Of a stretch of DNA of 40,624 bases, positions 32,531 through 40,624 are shown piece after piece. Origin of the DNA: Roseofilum reptotaenium CS-1145 (GTDB taxonomy: Bacteria > Cyanobacteriota > Cyanobacteriia > Cyanobacteriales > Desertifilaceae). How positions within the stretch are numbered: position 1 is the first letter of the stretch; every line of letters begins with the position of its first letter. Made by a program: the position numbers and the translations under genes. The notes below the pieces were generated by a model, which made no database searches, was not told the origin of the DNA, and was given only the letters and a program-made list of their open reading frames with translations. Where the stretch lies: NCBI RefSeq assembly GCF_028330985.1, contig NZ_JAQMUE010000014.1, positions 1-40,624 on the forward strand, in the 5' to 3' direction.

Positions 32531-34057
32531 ATGATAGCAACCCTGAAGTCTACAACTCCTCAATTAGAAGAACTAAAAACGCGGGTCACCGAGATCTACG
32601 ATATTAATGCGGCTGTTTCCGTACTCTATTGGGATCAATCGACCTATATGCCCTCTGGAGGGGCTGGTGCGAGGGGACGACAGATGGCCCTCTTGCGCCA
32701 AATTGCTCATCAGAAGTTGACCGATCCTAGCTTAGGAAAGTTGTTAGCGGATTTACAGACTCAGGAGAAAACCTGGGATTATAGTTCCCCAGAAGCAAGT
32801 TTGATTCGCCTCACTTATCGGAATTATCAAAGAGCGATCCAAGTACCTGGGGATTTTGTGGCTCAGTTTTCGGCCCATCGCAGTCGATGTTATGAAGCGT
32901 GGGCTAAAGCTAAGGAAGAAGATAATTTTGCTCTAGTGCAAGCGGAGTTAGAAAAAAACCTAGATTTCACTCGCCAGTATGCGAATTTTTTTTCTGGCTA
33001 TGATCATATTGCCGATCCATTAATTGAAGAGGTTGATTATGGGATGACGACGGCAACGCTGAGGCCGTTGTTTGCCCAGTTGCGTAAGGAGTTAGTCCCT
33101 TTGGTAGAGGCGATCTCCTCTTGTCCTCCACTCGATGTCTCCTGTGTACAACAAGGGTTCGATCGCCAAAAACAATTGCAGTTTACCCTGAATCTCCTGC
33201 GGCAGGTGGGGTATGATTTTTATCGCGGTCGTCAGGATGAAAGCTTGCATCCGTTTACTACCAGTTTTTCCATCGGCGATGTGCGGATTACGACTCGTGT
33301 ACGGGAGAATGATCTGACGGAGGCTTTGTTTAGTACGATCCATGAGATGGGCCATGCTTTCTACGAGCAAGGGTTAGATCGAACTTTAGAAGGGACACCT
33401 TTAGCAGAAGGGACATCCGCTGGAGTCCATGAAAGTCAGTCTCGACTGTGGGAAAATTTGGTCGGGCGATCGCCAGAATTTTGGCAGTATTTTTATCCCC
33501 AATTGCAAGAAATGTTCCCAGAGGAACTGAAACCGGTGTCCTTAGATACGTTTTATCGAGCGATCAACCGGGTGGAGCGATCTCTCATTCGTACGGATGC
33601 GGATGAGGTTACTTATAATCTTCATGTGATGATTCGTTTTGATCTCGAATTAGAGTTATTAGAAGGATCGTTAGAAGTACGCGATCTTCCTGATGCTTGG
33701 AATGCTCGCTATCAGTCCGATCTGGGCGTGTGTCCGCCGAGCGATCGCCTGGGTGTACTTCAGGATGTTCATTGGTATACCTCGACGCTAGGAGCCATGT
33801 TCCAATGCTACACTTTGGGAAACATCATGAGCGCTCAAATTTATCAAGCCGCTCTCCAGGATCTTCCTCACCTTAAAGACAACATTGCCCAAGGTGATTT
33901 TGCCCCTTTACAGAACTGGTTAATCGATCATATCTATCAATTTGGCAGTGTCTATACTCCACTAGAATTAATGCAAAACGTCACAGGTAGCGATCTGAAA
34001 ATCACCCCATTTTTGGATTACATTCAGCAGAAATATCGGCAGTTGTATGATTTCTAA
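32531..34057 (+). CDS. M32 carboxypeptidase (Taq type)
   Basis: 508 residues, the usual length. The zinc site is TIHEMGHAFYEQGL (HExxH); the downstream third ligand Glu is in GVHESQSRLWENLVGRS. Other family segments are VLYWDQSTYMPSGGAGARGRQMALL, ADEVTYNLHVMIRFDLELELL and YTLGNIMSAQIYQAALQ. Predicted cytosolic metallocarboxypeptidase of the thermostable carboxypeptidase family. ATG 32531 is supported by conservation of the first helix. It ends convergent with the M16 pair, with a shared hairpin between. Confidence 0.96.
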   Translation: MIATLKSTTPQLEELKTRVTEIYDINAAVSVLYWDQSTYMPSGGAGARGRQMALLRQIAHQKLTDPSLGKLLADLQTQEKTWDYSSPEASLIRLTYRNYQRAIQVPGDFVAQFSAHRSRCYEAWAKAKEEDNFALVQAELEKNLDFTRQYANFFSGYDHIADPLIEEVDYGMTTATLRPLFAQLRKELVPLVEAISSCPPLDVSCVQQGFDRQKQLQFTLNLLRQVGYDFYRGRQDESLHPFTTSFSIGDVRITTRVRENDLTEALFSTIHEMGHAFYEQGLDRTLEGTPLAEGTSAGVHESQSRLWENLVGRSPEFWQYFYPQLQEMFPEELKPVSLDTFYRAINRVERSLIRTDADEVTYNLHVMIRFDLELELLEGSLEVRDLPDAWNARYQSDLGVCPPSDRLGVLQDVHWYTSTLGAMFQCYTLGNIMSAQIYQAALQDLPHLKDNIAQGDFAPLQNWLIDHIYQFGSVYTPLELMQNVTGSDLKITPFLDYIQQKYRQLYDF

Positions 34058-34082
34058 TAAGTGCAAACCCTAATTACCACAA

Positions 34083-34110
34083 GTAGGGGCGAAAAAACTT
34101 TCGCCCCTAC
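34083..34110. terminator. Bidirectional hairpin between convergent M32 and M16 genes
   Basis: GTAGGGGCGAAA (34083-34094) pairs perfectly with TTTCGCCCCTAC (34099-34110), loop AAAC. It serves both genes. The GTAGGGGCGA arm recurs at 40605. Confidence 0.7.
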
Positions 34111-34112
34111 AA

Positions 34113-35432
34113 CTATGTCTCACTGTTAATCGAATCAACGATATTGTTTTCACCAACGACTTGTTCAGGGCCAACAATCGACAGACAGCCAGAAGTAAGA
34201 TAAATTTTAGAAATAGCCTGGGCTTGGTCAAGGGTCACTTGAGCAATCGTTTCTTGAAAGTGGTCATCAAATTCAATTCCTAACCCAATGGTTTCATACC
34301 ATCCCAAAATTTGGGCAATCTGGGAATTGGTTTGTTTGCCTAATGCATATTGCCCCAGCAGTTTATTTTTACTCGTACTCAAGTCATCTAGGGTTAGGGA
34401 CGTTTCGCTTAAGCGCTCGACTTCTTCTTGTAGGGAAGTAATGGCAATTTCCGTATTACTCGGAGCAGTCCCCATATATACGACAAACTGGGACAAATCT
34501 TGACGAGTGGGATAAAAGGCGGAAACATCATAGGCTAATCCCCGTTTTTCCCGCAATTCCACAAACAAGCGGCTCGATAAGCCATTACCTAAATAAGTAT
34601 TGAGCAATTTCAACACGGCATAATCTGGACTCTTGACCGGTGCGCCTGGATAGCCGACCATGACAATGGATTGTTGGGTGTCTTGGGGTTGAATGACAGG
34701 AGATATCCCAGACATCCGATCGAGATTGAAGGGTGGAAAAGGCGCTTGAGGGATGGGTTTTTCTGGTGCTTCCCAATCGCCTAAGATATCCTCAACTAAG
34801 GAAACAGCTTCTGATACATTAATCCGTCCACAGATGCTAATGACTAAGTTATCGGGACGAAAATGGGCTTTATGGAAGGCTTGTAAATCGTTCTGGGTAA
34901 TGCGCTCAACACTTTCTAGGGTTCCCAGAGTCGATTTTCCGTAGGGATGATCCCCATACATGGCTTCGCGCAAGCCTTTGAACGCTAAGGAAAACGGTTG
35001 TTCTTGGGATTGGCGAATACTTTGTAAAACTAGGCGCTTTTCTAATTGTATTTGCTCTAGGGGAAAAGTGGGCGATCGCATCAACTGGGCGACTAACTTA
35101 AATAAAGGCACAAAATCCCCAGAAACGGTTTTCAGACTCATGAGAAAATAATCTGCGGCTGCATCTGCACCACAGCTTGCTCCCACCGACTCAATTTGTT
35201 CGGCAATATCTGACCAAGAAAAGTCCGGGGTTCCTTTGGTGAGCAAGGAGGCGACTAAGTTAGCGATACCTGCTTTTTCCGGAGGATCGCAACTGCATCC
35301 AGAGCGCAAAAACCAACGACTCGAAACAATATCGGCGATCGCATTTTCTACCACTAACAGCACAATACCATTGCTCAGTTGCAAGCGAGAGGCTCGATTC
35401 GATTGAAGTGAAGAGAGAAGACTAACTGTCAT
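34113..35432 (-). CDS. M16 peptidase-family protein, non-catalytic subunit
   Basis: 439 residues with the M16 two-domain fold: SSRWFLRSGCSCDPPEKAGI..., YGDHPYGKSTLGTLESVERI, FRPDNLVISICGRI and later NGLSSRLFVELREKRGLAYDV (the RxxxY substrate-binding motif). The zinc motif HxxEH is missing (the helix is GIANLVASLLTKGT). It therefore is the substrate-binding partner that pairs with an active M16 protein, as in two-subunit bacterial peptidases. The active partner (35506-36846) precedes it in the operon by 73 bp. Confidence 0.92.
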   Translation of the reverse strand: MTVSLLSSLQSNRASRLQLSNGIVLLVVENAIADIVSSRWFLRSGCSCDPPEKAGIANLVASLLTKGTPDFSWSDIAEQIESVGASCGADAAADYFLMSLKTVSGDFVPLFKLVAQLMRSPTFPLEQIQLEKRLVLQSIRQSQEQPFSLAFKGLREAMYGDHPYGKSTLGTLESVERITQNDLQAFHKAHFRPDNLVISICGRINVSEAVSLVEDILGDWEAPEKPIPQAPFPPFNLDRMSGISPVIQPQDTQQSIVMVGYPGAPVKSPDYAVLKLLNTYLGNGLSSRLFVELREKRGLAYDVSAFYPTRQDLSQFVVYMGTAPSNTEIAITSLQEEVERLSETSLTLDDLSTSKNKLLGQYALGKQTNSQIAQILGWYETIGLGIEFDDHFQETIAQVTLDQAQAISKIYLTSGCLSIVGPEQVVGENNIVDSINSET

Positions 35433-35505
35433 GTCAATTAAAAATTAAAAATCATGGGTAATGGGCGATCTCCGAGTTCCCCTATCCCCCCATCTCCCCA
35501 CACCG

Positions 35506-36846
35506 TCACCACAACGGTTTCAACTGGGTGACAACATAGCGATCGGGGTGTAAATATTCTCCAGCTACACGCTGGATTTCTTCGGGAGTGAGAGAGCGCA
35601 CTCGATGGGGATAACTCACCGCTTGCCTGGCTTGAGCGACGGTATTGTAATATCCATATAATCCTGCCAATTGACTAGGGGTTTCCGTAGAGAAGGCATA
35701 ATCATTACACAGTTGACGCTGGCACGATCGCAATTCAGTCTCCAAGATGGGGGTTGTGCGGAGGGTATCCAGGCGATCGCGAATCAACAATTCTACATCG
35801 TTCAGATATTTCGGCTCTAGCCAAGCTGTAATTGTAAACAGGCTAGAATCCTGTTGCAGAGAAAAGTCACTGCCAACCCCATAAGCTAAACCCTGTTCTT
35901 GTTGTAATTCTCTCACGAGACGGGAAGTCCGTCCACTGGCTAAAAGTACGGAAATTAAATCCAGAGCATAAGCGTCACTGAGGCGATCGACTCCTGGCCC
36001 TAGCCATGCCATCATTAATCTGGCTTCTTCTAAGCGAGGGTACTTGAATTCCTTTCTACGAATGGTTTCTAGAGGAAAAATCGAAGGTGCTTTTCGGGGT
36101 TTGTAGCTATGGTCTGGGGTGAGGTGGTGCGGCGATAATGGAACCCATTGCTTGGGGGATCTTCCTTTTTTCTCACTGCTCCTTTCTTTTTTAAACCCCA
36201 CAAAACTTTTACTGACTAAATGAATCGCTTCCGTTTCCGTAATATCTCCGACTAACACCACGGTCATATTCTCCGGTTGGTAACACTGCTGATGAAATAC
36301 CTGCATTTGTTGCGGAGTATGGGTTAAGACTTGTGCTTGCGTTCCCAGTACAGAGCGTCCATAAGGATGATCGGGATATAAATTTTCCAGCAAAGAAGAA
36401 AACCCTAGCCAGTCTGGATCGTCCTGAACTTGTCTTATTTCTGACATTACTACTTCTCGTTCTTGCAAAAATTCCTCTTCCGGAATCGCCGGATGGAGTA
36501 AAATTTGGGCTAAATAGGGTAGGGTATCAGCCAGATGATGAACAGCAGTATTAATGTAGAAATGAGCATAATCATAGCTGGTGGCCGCATTACTGACACC
36601 ACCTCGATTTTCGATGACTTGGTCAAATATCCCCGGCCCAATGCGAGATGTTCCTTTGAACACCATATGTTCTAGGAAGTGGGCGAGTCCGGGTGCGTCT
36701 TCTGGTTCTTGCATTGCCCCTGCTTTTACCCACACATCCGCAACCACTGCGGGGGTGGCTGACATTTGCTGATGGATCAGGGTTAAGCCACTGTCTAGTT
36801 TTAGGGTGCGAGCCGGAAAATGGGGGAGCGACAATAATTGTGCCAA
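35506..36846 (-). CDS. M16 zinc metallopeptidase, catalytic subunit
   Basis: 446 residues. HFLEHMVFKGT is the inverse zinc motif HxxEH, with the third ligand Glu in the EREVVMSEIRQ helix. Later segments are YGRSVLGTQAQVL, YQPENMTVVLVGDI and SGRTSRLVRELQQEQGLAYGVGSD. It is a processing-peptidase/insulinase type enzyme, probably cytoplasmic or periplasm-facing (no clear signal peptide). The active half of a heterodimer with the downstream M16 protein. A charged insertion (KKERSSEKKGRS) is present in the middle, about residues 213-226. Confidence 0.93.
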   Translation of the reverse strand: MAQLLSLPHFPARTLKLDSGLTLIHQQMSATPAVVADVWVKAGAMQEPEDAPGLAHFLEHMVFKGTSRIGPGIFDQVIENRGGVSNAATSYDYAHFYINTAVHHLADTLPYLAQILLHPAIPEEEFLQEREVVMSEIRQVQDDPDWLGFSSLLENLYPDHPYGRSVLGTQAQVLTHTPQQMQVFHQQCYQPENMTVVLVGDITETEAIHLVSKSFVGFKKERSSEKKGRSPKQWVPLSPHHLTPDHSYKPRKAPSIFPLETIRRKEFKYPRLEEARLMMAWLGPGVDRLSDAYALDLISVLLASGRTSRLVRELQQEQGLAYGVGSDFSLQQDSSLFTITAWLEPKYLNDVELLIRDRLDTLRTTPILETELRSCQRQLCNDYAFSTETPSQLAGLYGYYNTVAQARQAVSYPHRVRSLTPEEIQRVAGEYLHPDRYVVTQLKPLW

Positions 36847-36995
36847 GGGTTTGACAGGTTATATTATTTGATCACGAGATATTACACGCTTTTTTTTGAT
36901 TTTTTTGTAGTTTAGGATACAAAATAGTGGCGAGTTGAGTCGGGGTGACAGATTAATTAAAAATGATATAAATAATTCAAAACTAATAAAAAACC

Positions 36996-37415
36996 ATGAT
37001 TGTCATACATCATAACCCAGACTGTGGCACGTCCCGCAATGTTCTCAAAGCGATTGAAACGGCTGGCTATCAACCCATCATCATCGAATATTTGAAAGAA
37101 GGCTGGACAAGACCTCAGTTGTTAGCTTTATTTGCTGCTGCTAACTTAACCCCATCGACCGCTTTACGCAAAACTAAATCTCCAGCAGACGAACTCGGTC
37201 TTTTAGCACCCAATGTAACCGATGAAGAGATTCTCAATGCTATGCTAGAGTACCCAATTCTGGTGAATCGTCCCATTGTCTGTACTGAAAAAGGGGTTAA
37301 ACTCTGTCGTCCTAGCGAAGTTGTCCTCGAGCTTCTGGAAAAATGGCCCCCCGGTCCCTTTGCTAAAGAAGATGGAGAACTCATCATCGATAGTAAGGGT
37401 CAACGAGTTAGTTAA
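36996..37415 (+). CDS. arsC: Arsenate reductase (glutaredoxin-type ArsC)
   Basis: 139 residues, standard length. HHNPDCGTSRNVLK carries the catalytic Cys12-type site (x-C-G-T-S-R), and RKTKSPADELGL, EYPILVNRPIVCTEKGVKLCRPSE contain the arginines of the thioredoxin-fold arsenate site. It reduces arsenate to arsenite with glutathione/glutaredoxin. Arsenate enters with phosphate, so proximity to a pst operon in the same 25 kb is plausible but not an operon. No arsenite exporter (arsB/acr3) is adjacent. ATG 36996. Confidence 0.92.
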   Translation: MIVIHHNPDCGTSRNVLKAIETAGYQPIIIEYLKEGWTRPQLLALFAAANLTPSTALRKTKSPADELGLLAPNVTDEEILNAMLEYPILVNRPIVCTEKGVKLCRPSEVVLELLEKWPPGPFAKEDGELIIDSKGQRVS

Positions 37416-37529
37416 TTCGATTCTATTCCTCTATCTAGGATTTAACAGTTTACGCTCACCTCTATGTATTCCAATTCGGAAACAGAAATTAATAGAGGTG
37501 TCTTTATATTCTTTCTTGATGATGATAAT

Positions 37530-38153
37530 ATGAGTGCGAATCGTAATTTGAGTTTAGTTGAAATTTTGGAAAAAATCCTCAATTATACTTCTATCGATGA
37601 TCGAGTAAGAGCCAAGTTAAGACCGGGACTTTCAAGACAAGAAATTCAAGCAAAAGTGTGCCATTTTAATTTTCCGTTCTCCCTTCCTCAAGAAGTTGAA
37701 GAACTCTATCAGTGGCACGATGGATTCGATCTTGATGATTATGACTGTCAATTATTTCATTATCACACTTTTTTAACCCTTGATGAGGCCTTAGAGACAT
37801 GGAAAGACTTTCAGGACGATGGCTTTATTCAAAAGGATTTACTTCCACTCTTTACTTTTGAGGGAGAGTGGTACTGTATACAAGTAGAGAAGACCAAACA
37901 AGAAAGTGGGCAAATTTGGTTTGTTTATCACGATGATGGTATTGTTTATGACAGTCTCAAGGCTATGTTATTCTCAATTTTAGAGTGTTATGAAGTTGGA
38001 GCCTATCAACCCATCCTAAAAAATGGTCGGGTGTATACAGAAGTCGATCGGGAAAAAGTGGCTGAGGTTAAGCTCAAATATAATCGAGTACGCCAACAAA
38101 CACTTAACCAATATGAAAAACATTTTTCAGGAGATTTTTACGATCATCCTTAA
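37530..38153 (+). CDS. SMI1/KNR4 (SUKH) family protein
   Basis: About 207 residues from ATG 37530; an in-frame ATG at 37464 would add 22 poorly conserved residues. SRQEIQAKVCHFNFPFSLPQEVEELYQWHDGFD is the SUKH signature (the L-P-x-x-x-x-x-x-Y-x-x-x-x-G motif), and LLPLFTFEGEWYCIQVE, QIWFVYHDDG and YDSLKAMLFSILECYEVGAY follow. SUKH proteins often protect against polymorphic toxins, but no toxin gene is recognisable nearby, so an immunity role is not supported. The protein is soluble and acidic. Confidence 0.82.
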   Translation: MSANRNLSLVEILEKILNYTSIDDRVRAKLRPGLSRQEIQAKVCHFNFPFSLPQEVEELYQWHDGFDLDDYDCQLFHYHTFLTLDEALETWKDFQDDGFIQKDLLPLFTFEGEWYCIQVEKTKQESGQIWFVYHDDGIVYDSLKAMLFSILECYEVGAYQPILKNGRVYTEVDREKVAEVKLKYNRVRQQTLNQYEKHFSGDFYDHP

Positions 38154-38240
38154 GATTTTGATGAACTACATCATCATTATGATAAAATAAAGGTCTATAC
38201 TACCCCGAATTCGATCCACTAAATTCTAAAAAGAGTCAAG

Positions 38241-38627
38241 ATGAGCAAGGGATCTAGAATTGCGATCGCAATCGTTTCATTAATCTCAGCAGTGGGATTC
38301 TTCATGACTGCCCTCGATCCGAGTGGATTGCCTGCTGGTGCTTCAGTATTTTATGGTCTGGCCATACTGTGTATCGTCATCGCCATTGCTTGCCTGTTTG
38401 CACAGACTCATCCAGTAACCTTACGTATTATCGGTACAGTCATTTTTTGCGCCTATATTGCCTATGTTATTGACAGTTTCCAGACTGATAATTTAGGTCG
38501 TGCCATTGTCGGCTTTATGGTTTGGGGTATTCCTTCGGGTTATTTAGCAGTCATGGGTAGATATCCATCCTGGGGAACAGCATCAGAAGGATTGAATCCT
38601 AAAGACGACCAGAGCAAAATTGAGTAA
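38241..38627 (+). CDS. Small integral membrane protein, unknown
   Basis: 128 residues with four predicted helices: IAIAIVSLISAVGFFMTAL, ASVFYGLAILCIVIAIACLFA, LRIIGTVIFCAYIAYVIDSF and AIVGFMVWGIPSGYLAVMG. It has a short cytoplasmic tail, TASEGLNPKDDQ. No family recognised. It starts with MSKGSRIA after AAGAGTC. Its end is convergent with tetR. Confidence 0.72.
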   Translation: MSKGSRIAIAIVSLISAVGFFMTALDPSGLPAGASVFYGLAILCIVIAIACLFAQTHPVTLRIIGTVIFCAYIAYVIDSFQTDNLGRAIVGFMVWGIPSGYLAVMGRYPSWGTASEGLNPKDDQSKIE

Positions 38628-38674
38628 ATACTTAATTTTACCAATCACTCAAAAAGAAAATACGATGCAAGAGT

Positions 38675-39265
38675 TTATGGATCAGTCTTGTAGTGAGACA
38701 GAAACATCGCAACGCAGTCTTGCATTACCCCTTCTCGTGTCAGTTTCTCACCCAGGAGGAATTCCGGCCAGAAGAAGAAGTTCTTTACCAATCCCAACAA
38801 TTGGCTGGTGGCATATTCAGGATCGGCATGACGCAACGCACCAGCCTCCATGGCATCTTTGATGAGCTCGGTGATGGGATAGTCATGCGTCATCATTTCT
38901 GCAAAGAATGCTCGCGACCTTTCCAGATCGCGCAGAAGCTCAGAAATCACCATCCTGTTTAGCCCCATGGTCTCAGGCTCGGCGATCGCGGCAACATAGC
39001 GCTCCAAAGCATCGACAAGCTGCATATCCAACGGTTGGTCAGGATCGTAGGCGACTGGCTCCATGGCAGTGTTTCGCTCGATCATGATCTGAGAAATTGC
39101 CTCGAACAGCTCTTCCTTGCTTTCAAAGTGATTGTAGAGCGTACGACTCGAAACACCCGCACGCTTGGCGATTCGAGTGGTGTTTGCCCCGAGAAACCCT
39201 TGTTCCCGGAACTCCTCAATGGCTGCCTCGATAATGTTTTTTCGTTTCTTTTCAGTGAGTTTCAT
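38675..39265 (-). CDS. TetR/AcrR family repressor
   Basis: 196 residues. N-terminal HTH: KRKNIIEAAIEEFREQGFLGANTTRIAKRAGVSSRTLYNHFESKEELFEAI, a textbook TetR domain. The C-terminal ligand domain (about 60-196) contains DLERSRAFFAEMM and LGLVKNFFFWPEFLLGEK. It is divergent from the hydrolase gene, and a near-perfect inverted repeat fills the shared promoter, so it most likely represses both. The ligand is unknown, probably a small lipophilic compound. ATG 39265. Confidence 0.92.
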   Translation of the reverse strand: MKLTEKKRKNIIEAAIEEFREQGFLGANTTRIAKRAGVSSRTLYNHFESKEELFEAISQIMIERNTAMEPVAYDPDQPLDMQLVDALERYVAAIAEPETMGLNRMVISELLRDLERSRAFFAEMMTHDYPITELIKDAMEAGALRHADPEYATSQLLGLVKNFFFWPEFLLGEKLTREGVMQDCVAMFLSHYKTDP

Positions 39266-39290
39266 GTGGGTTGACCTGTTGCTCTGCCCA

Positions 39291-39366
39291 AAAAGTAAAA
39301 TTTACTCTTTACATTTTTGAATTTATGTCCTAGTATGAATAATGTAAACACAAAATTTTACTTTTG
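39291..39366. promoter_or_regulatory. Large inverted-repeat operator and promoter between tetR and hydrolase
   Basis: AAAAGTAAAATTTACTCTTTACATT (39292-39316) and the reverse complement of 39341-39365 share 22 of 25 positions. The first arm also holds the small palindrome AGTAAA-A-TTTACT (39294-39306). Between and across them lie TTGAAT (39317-39322) and TAATGT (39340-39345), a 17-bp-spaced promoter toward the hydrolase. Repression by the adjacent TetR protein is inferred. Confidence 0.7.
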
Positions 39367-39478
39367 CCACCTGAACATGGGATAAAAAATGGCAAGAACC
39401 TGTACTCTCAGCCTTGACAGTAGCTGCATAGTTAAAAATTACGCTTTCAATGCCAAACAACCCGAAAGGACAAAGAAA

Positions 39479-40423
39479 ATGACAAACCAAACTCTCACTG
39501 CTGGCGACAACAAAGTAACTTTCAAATCCTTTGGAATGGATTTGGTTGGCAATCTTTACCTTCCCGAAGGTTTTGATGAAAACAAGAAGTATAAGGCAAT
39601 TGTGAGCGCCAGCCCGTTCCCACAGGTCAAAGATCAAATTCCGGCAACTTACGGACCGGAAATGGCCAAAAAAGGATTCGTCTTCTTGGGGTTCGATTAC
39701 TTGGGGATGGGAGATTCTCCAGCACTCCCAGGGGAGTTCAAACAATCAAGGTACATGTTCAGGCTGATTGAAAATACCTGGGATGCCGTTTCATACTTGG
39801 GAACGCTTCCATTCGTCGATGAAATCTACGGTCTGGGTGTGTGTCAAGGTGGCTCAATTATCGCATCAGCAGCAGTGACAGATCATAGAATTAAGAAGAT
39901 TGCTATGGTTTCAGGCATGATGGCAGCGGATGAATTCCAATGGGCTAACAAAGAAATGGTAAATCAACAAATTGCCGCCTCAAATGCTTCGATGCAAAAG
40001 ATGTATGAAACAGGAGAACCGGACTATGTTGCCCCTATTGGACTTACAGATGATCAATCAAGAGAAGAGTATATTGAGTTAAATGTTAATCCAATGGCTG
40101 CTGAAACCTATGACTACTATGGAAGAGATGGGTTTAGAGGACCGAAGGCGGTTAAAACTTTTACCAACATGCATATCGGCGATCAGGGCATGCAGTCTCT
40201 CTTCTCTATAGGCGCAGCCTATGCAGACAAGATTGTTCAGCCTTCTCTGGTTATATATAGCAAGTCGGCCTGGACAGCTATTTGCTCAACTCAGTTTGTC
40301 GAGAAGCTAACCAATGAGCATGAAGTCCTGACTTTCGATGAGTTTGGTCATGTTGATTTCTACTACAAGCCAGACGCTGTAAAAGCGTCAACCGATGCCG
40401 TGGCTGAGTTCTTCAACAAGTGA
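39479..40423 (+). CDS. Alpha/beta hydrolase of dienelactone-hydrolase type (Cys nucleophile)
   Basis: 314 residues from ATG 39479, with AAGGA upstream; an upstream in-frame ATG at 39389 lies in the operator/leader. Fold segments are VGNLYLPEGFDENKKYKAIV, FVFLGFDYLGMGDSPALPGEF and YGLGVCQGGSIIASAA. The elbow is G-V-C-Q-G-G, giving Cys as nucleophile, as in dienelactone hydrolases. The His is in FDEFGHVDFYYKP. It is paired with a divergent TetR regulator. HIP1 sites are absent from the gene, and codon usage looks less cyanobacterial than that of its neighbours, which hints at transfer. Confidence 0.85.
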   Translation: MTNQTLTAGDNKVTFKSFGMDLVGNLYLPEGFDENKKYKAIVSASPFPQVKDQIPATYGPEMAKKGFVFLGFDYLGMGDSPALPGEFKQSRYMFRLIENTWDAVSYLGTLPFVDEIYGLGVCQGGSIIASAAVTDHRIKKIAMVSGMMAADEFQWANKEMVNQQIAASNASMQKMYETGEPDYVAPIGLTDDQSREEYIELNVNPMAAETYDYYGRDGFRGPKAVKTFTNMHIGDQGMQSLFSIGAAYADKIVQPSLVIYSKSAWTAICSTQFVEKLTNEHEVLTFDEFGHVDFYYKPDAVKASTDAVAEFFNK

Positions 40424-40470
40424 ATTGATTAGGTAGAGGTCATAGTATGACCTCTACCTAATCAATTCAC
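40420..40470. terminator. Perfect palindrome with 25-bp arms spanning the hydrolase stop
   Basis: GTGAATTGATTAGGTAGAGG plus TCATA (40420-40444) and its exact reverse complement (40446-40470) are separated by one base. The arm contains the TGA stop (40421-40423). No T-run follows. It most likely forms the mRNA 3' hairpin or bidirectional terminator. In-frame TGA on the other strand (40467-40469) would mirror a convergent gene end. Confidence 0.6.
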
Positions 40471-40624
40471 TCTTCTGTCAAACTGGGAAAACACTTGTCT
40501 TGACTGAATTCTAGAATTCTTGCAGCATCCGCGATCGCGACAGTTTTTCCTAACAGAAACTCAAAAATCTAAGTCATATCAAATCCTTAAATGTTTGCTA
40601 CGCTGTAGGGGCGAGCGGCCGCTC
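40471..40624. other. Window end: residual open frame and start of a GTAGGGGCGA palindrome
   Basis: A 33-codon minus-strand open stretch (FLLGKTVAIADAARILEFSQ...) ends at the palindrome and is closed upstream by TAG. It may be a gene remnant but is too short to name. GTAGGGGCGAGCGGCCGCTC at 40605-40624 repeats the arm found at 34083 and is cut by the window edge. Confidence 0.35.

Noticed and set aside
37464-38153. SMI1/KNR4 protein as a toxin-immunity gene
   Set aside because: No polymorphic toxin or secretion cassette is adjacent; family membership alone does not show immunity.
40471-40590. Minus-strand gene end FLLGKTVAIADAARILEFSQ
   Set aside because: The frame is closed by TAG after 33 codons and no start or family is visible; recorded only as a residual frame.

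Overview
The window is chromosomal DNA of a filamentous-type cyanobacterium (Oscillatoriales-like; genus not determinable from the sequence alone). The reasons are the very dense HIP1 palindrome GCGATCGC, a set of genes typical of cyanobacteria (ebsA, a probable mgdA, a DUF2949 protein, a DprA-like short protein, the desaturase-SDR fusion, Nif11, comB, Uma2 proteins), Asp-type HemB, and spacers full of CCTATTCCC-type repeats. No rRNA, tRNA or CRISPR array was seen.

Layout. 1-550: the right end of an IS200/IS605 element (last 40 codons of TnpA) interrupts a Uma2-family gene. 664-1548: an alpha/beta hydrolase whose nucleophile elbow lacks serine. 1610-10727: a metal-homeostasis block. It holds a CadC/SmtB-type ArsR repressor and a small CDF exporter with two operators between them, hemB with a FUR-family-like box in its leader, a TnpB/right-end relic, and a nickel-resistance (nrs)-like cluster: divergent response regulator NrsR, His-tailed MFS exporter NrsD, a shortened RND adaptor NrsB and the RND pump NrsA. 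The sensor kinase NrsS, expected after nrsR, is absent, and the insertion-sequence end supplies the nrsR stop codon. 10864-11685: a GNAT acetyltransferase and a DUF2949 protein. 11726-15540: the phosphate operon pstS-pstC-pstA-pstB on the minus strand, with a Pho-box-like 11-bp direct repeat upstream and a terminator/attenuator after pstS. 15980-18573: a LytM/M23 peptidase and a GT2 glycosyltransferase resembling monoglucosyldiacylglycerol synthase. 18650-19030: decayed IS605 material. 19088-24166: EbsA, a BioD/DRTGG protein, a DprA-like protein, a MAPEG protein, YajQ, an OmpA-domain protein and a secreted protein. 24448-26460: a Cache-HAMP adenylate cyclase. 26563-31798: a desaturase/SDR fusion, ComB, a quinone-oxidoreductase-like MDR, Uma2 and a PilT-type ATPase. 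31905-38627: Nif11, an M32 carboxypeptidase, an M16 peptidase pair, ArsC, SMI1/KNR4 and a membrane protein. 38675-40470: a TetR repressor divergent from a Cys-nucleophile hydrolase. They share a large inverted-repeat operator, and the pair ends in a perfect 25-bp-arm palindrome.

How the genes fit together: the left quarter is metal and arsenate/haem-related, with regulator-exporter pairs. The middle is a complete high-affinity phosphate uptake operon. EbsA and the PilT-like ATPase are both type IV pilus functions. Two things stand out that gene calling does not explain. One is a dispersed, partly palindromic repeat family (CTATAGCGC...GCGCTATAG, about 30-110 bp, at least seven copies) that in two cases supplies the stop codon or C-terminal codons of the neighbouring gene. 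The other is repeated IS605-family remodelling at gene ends.
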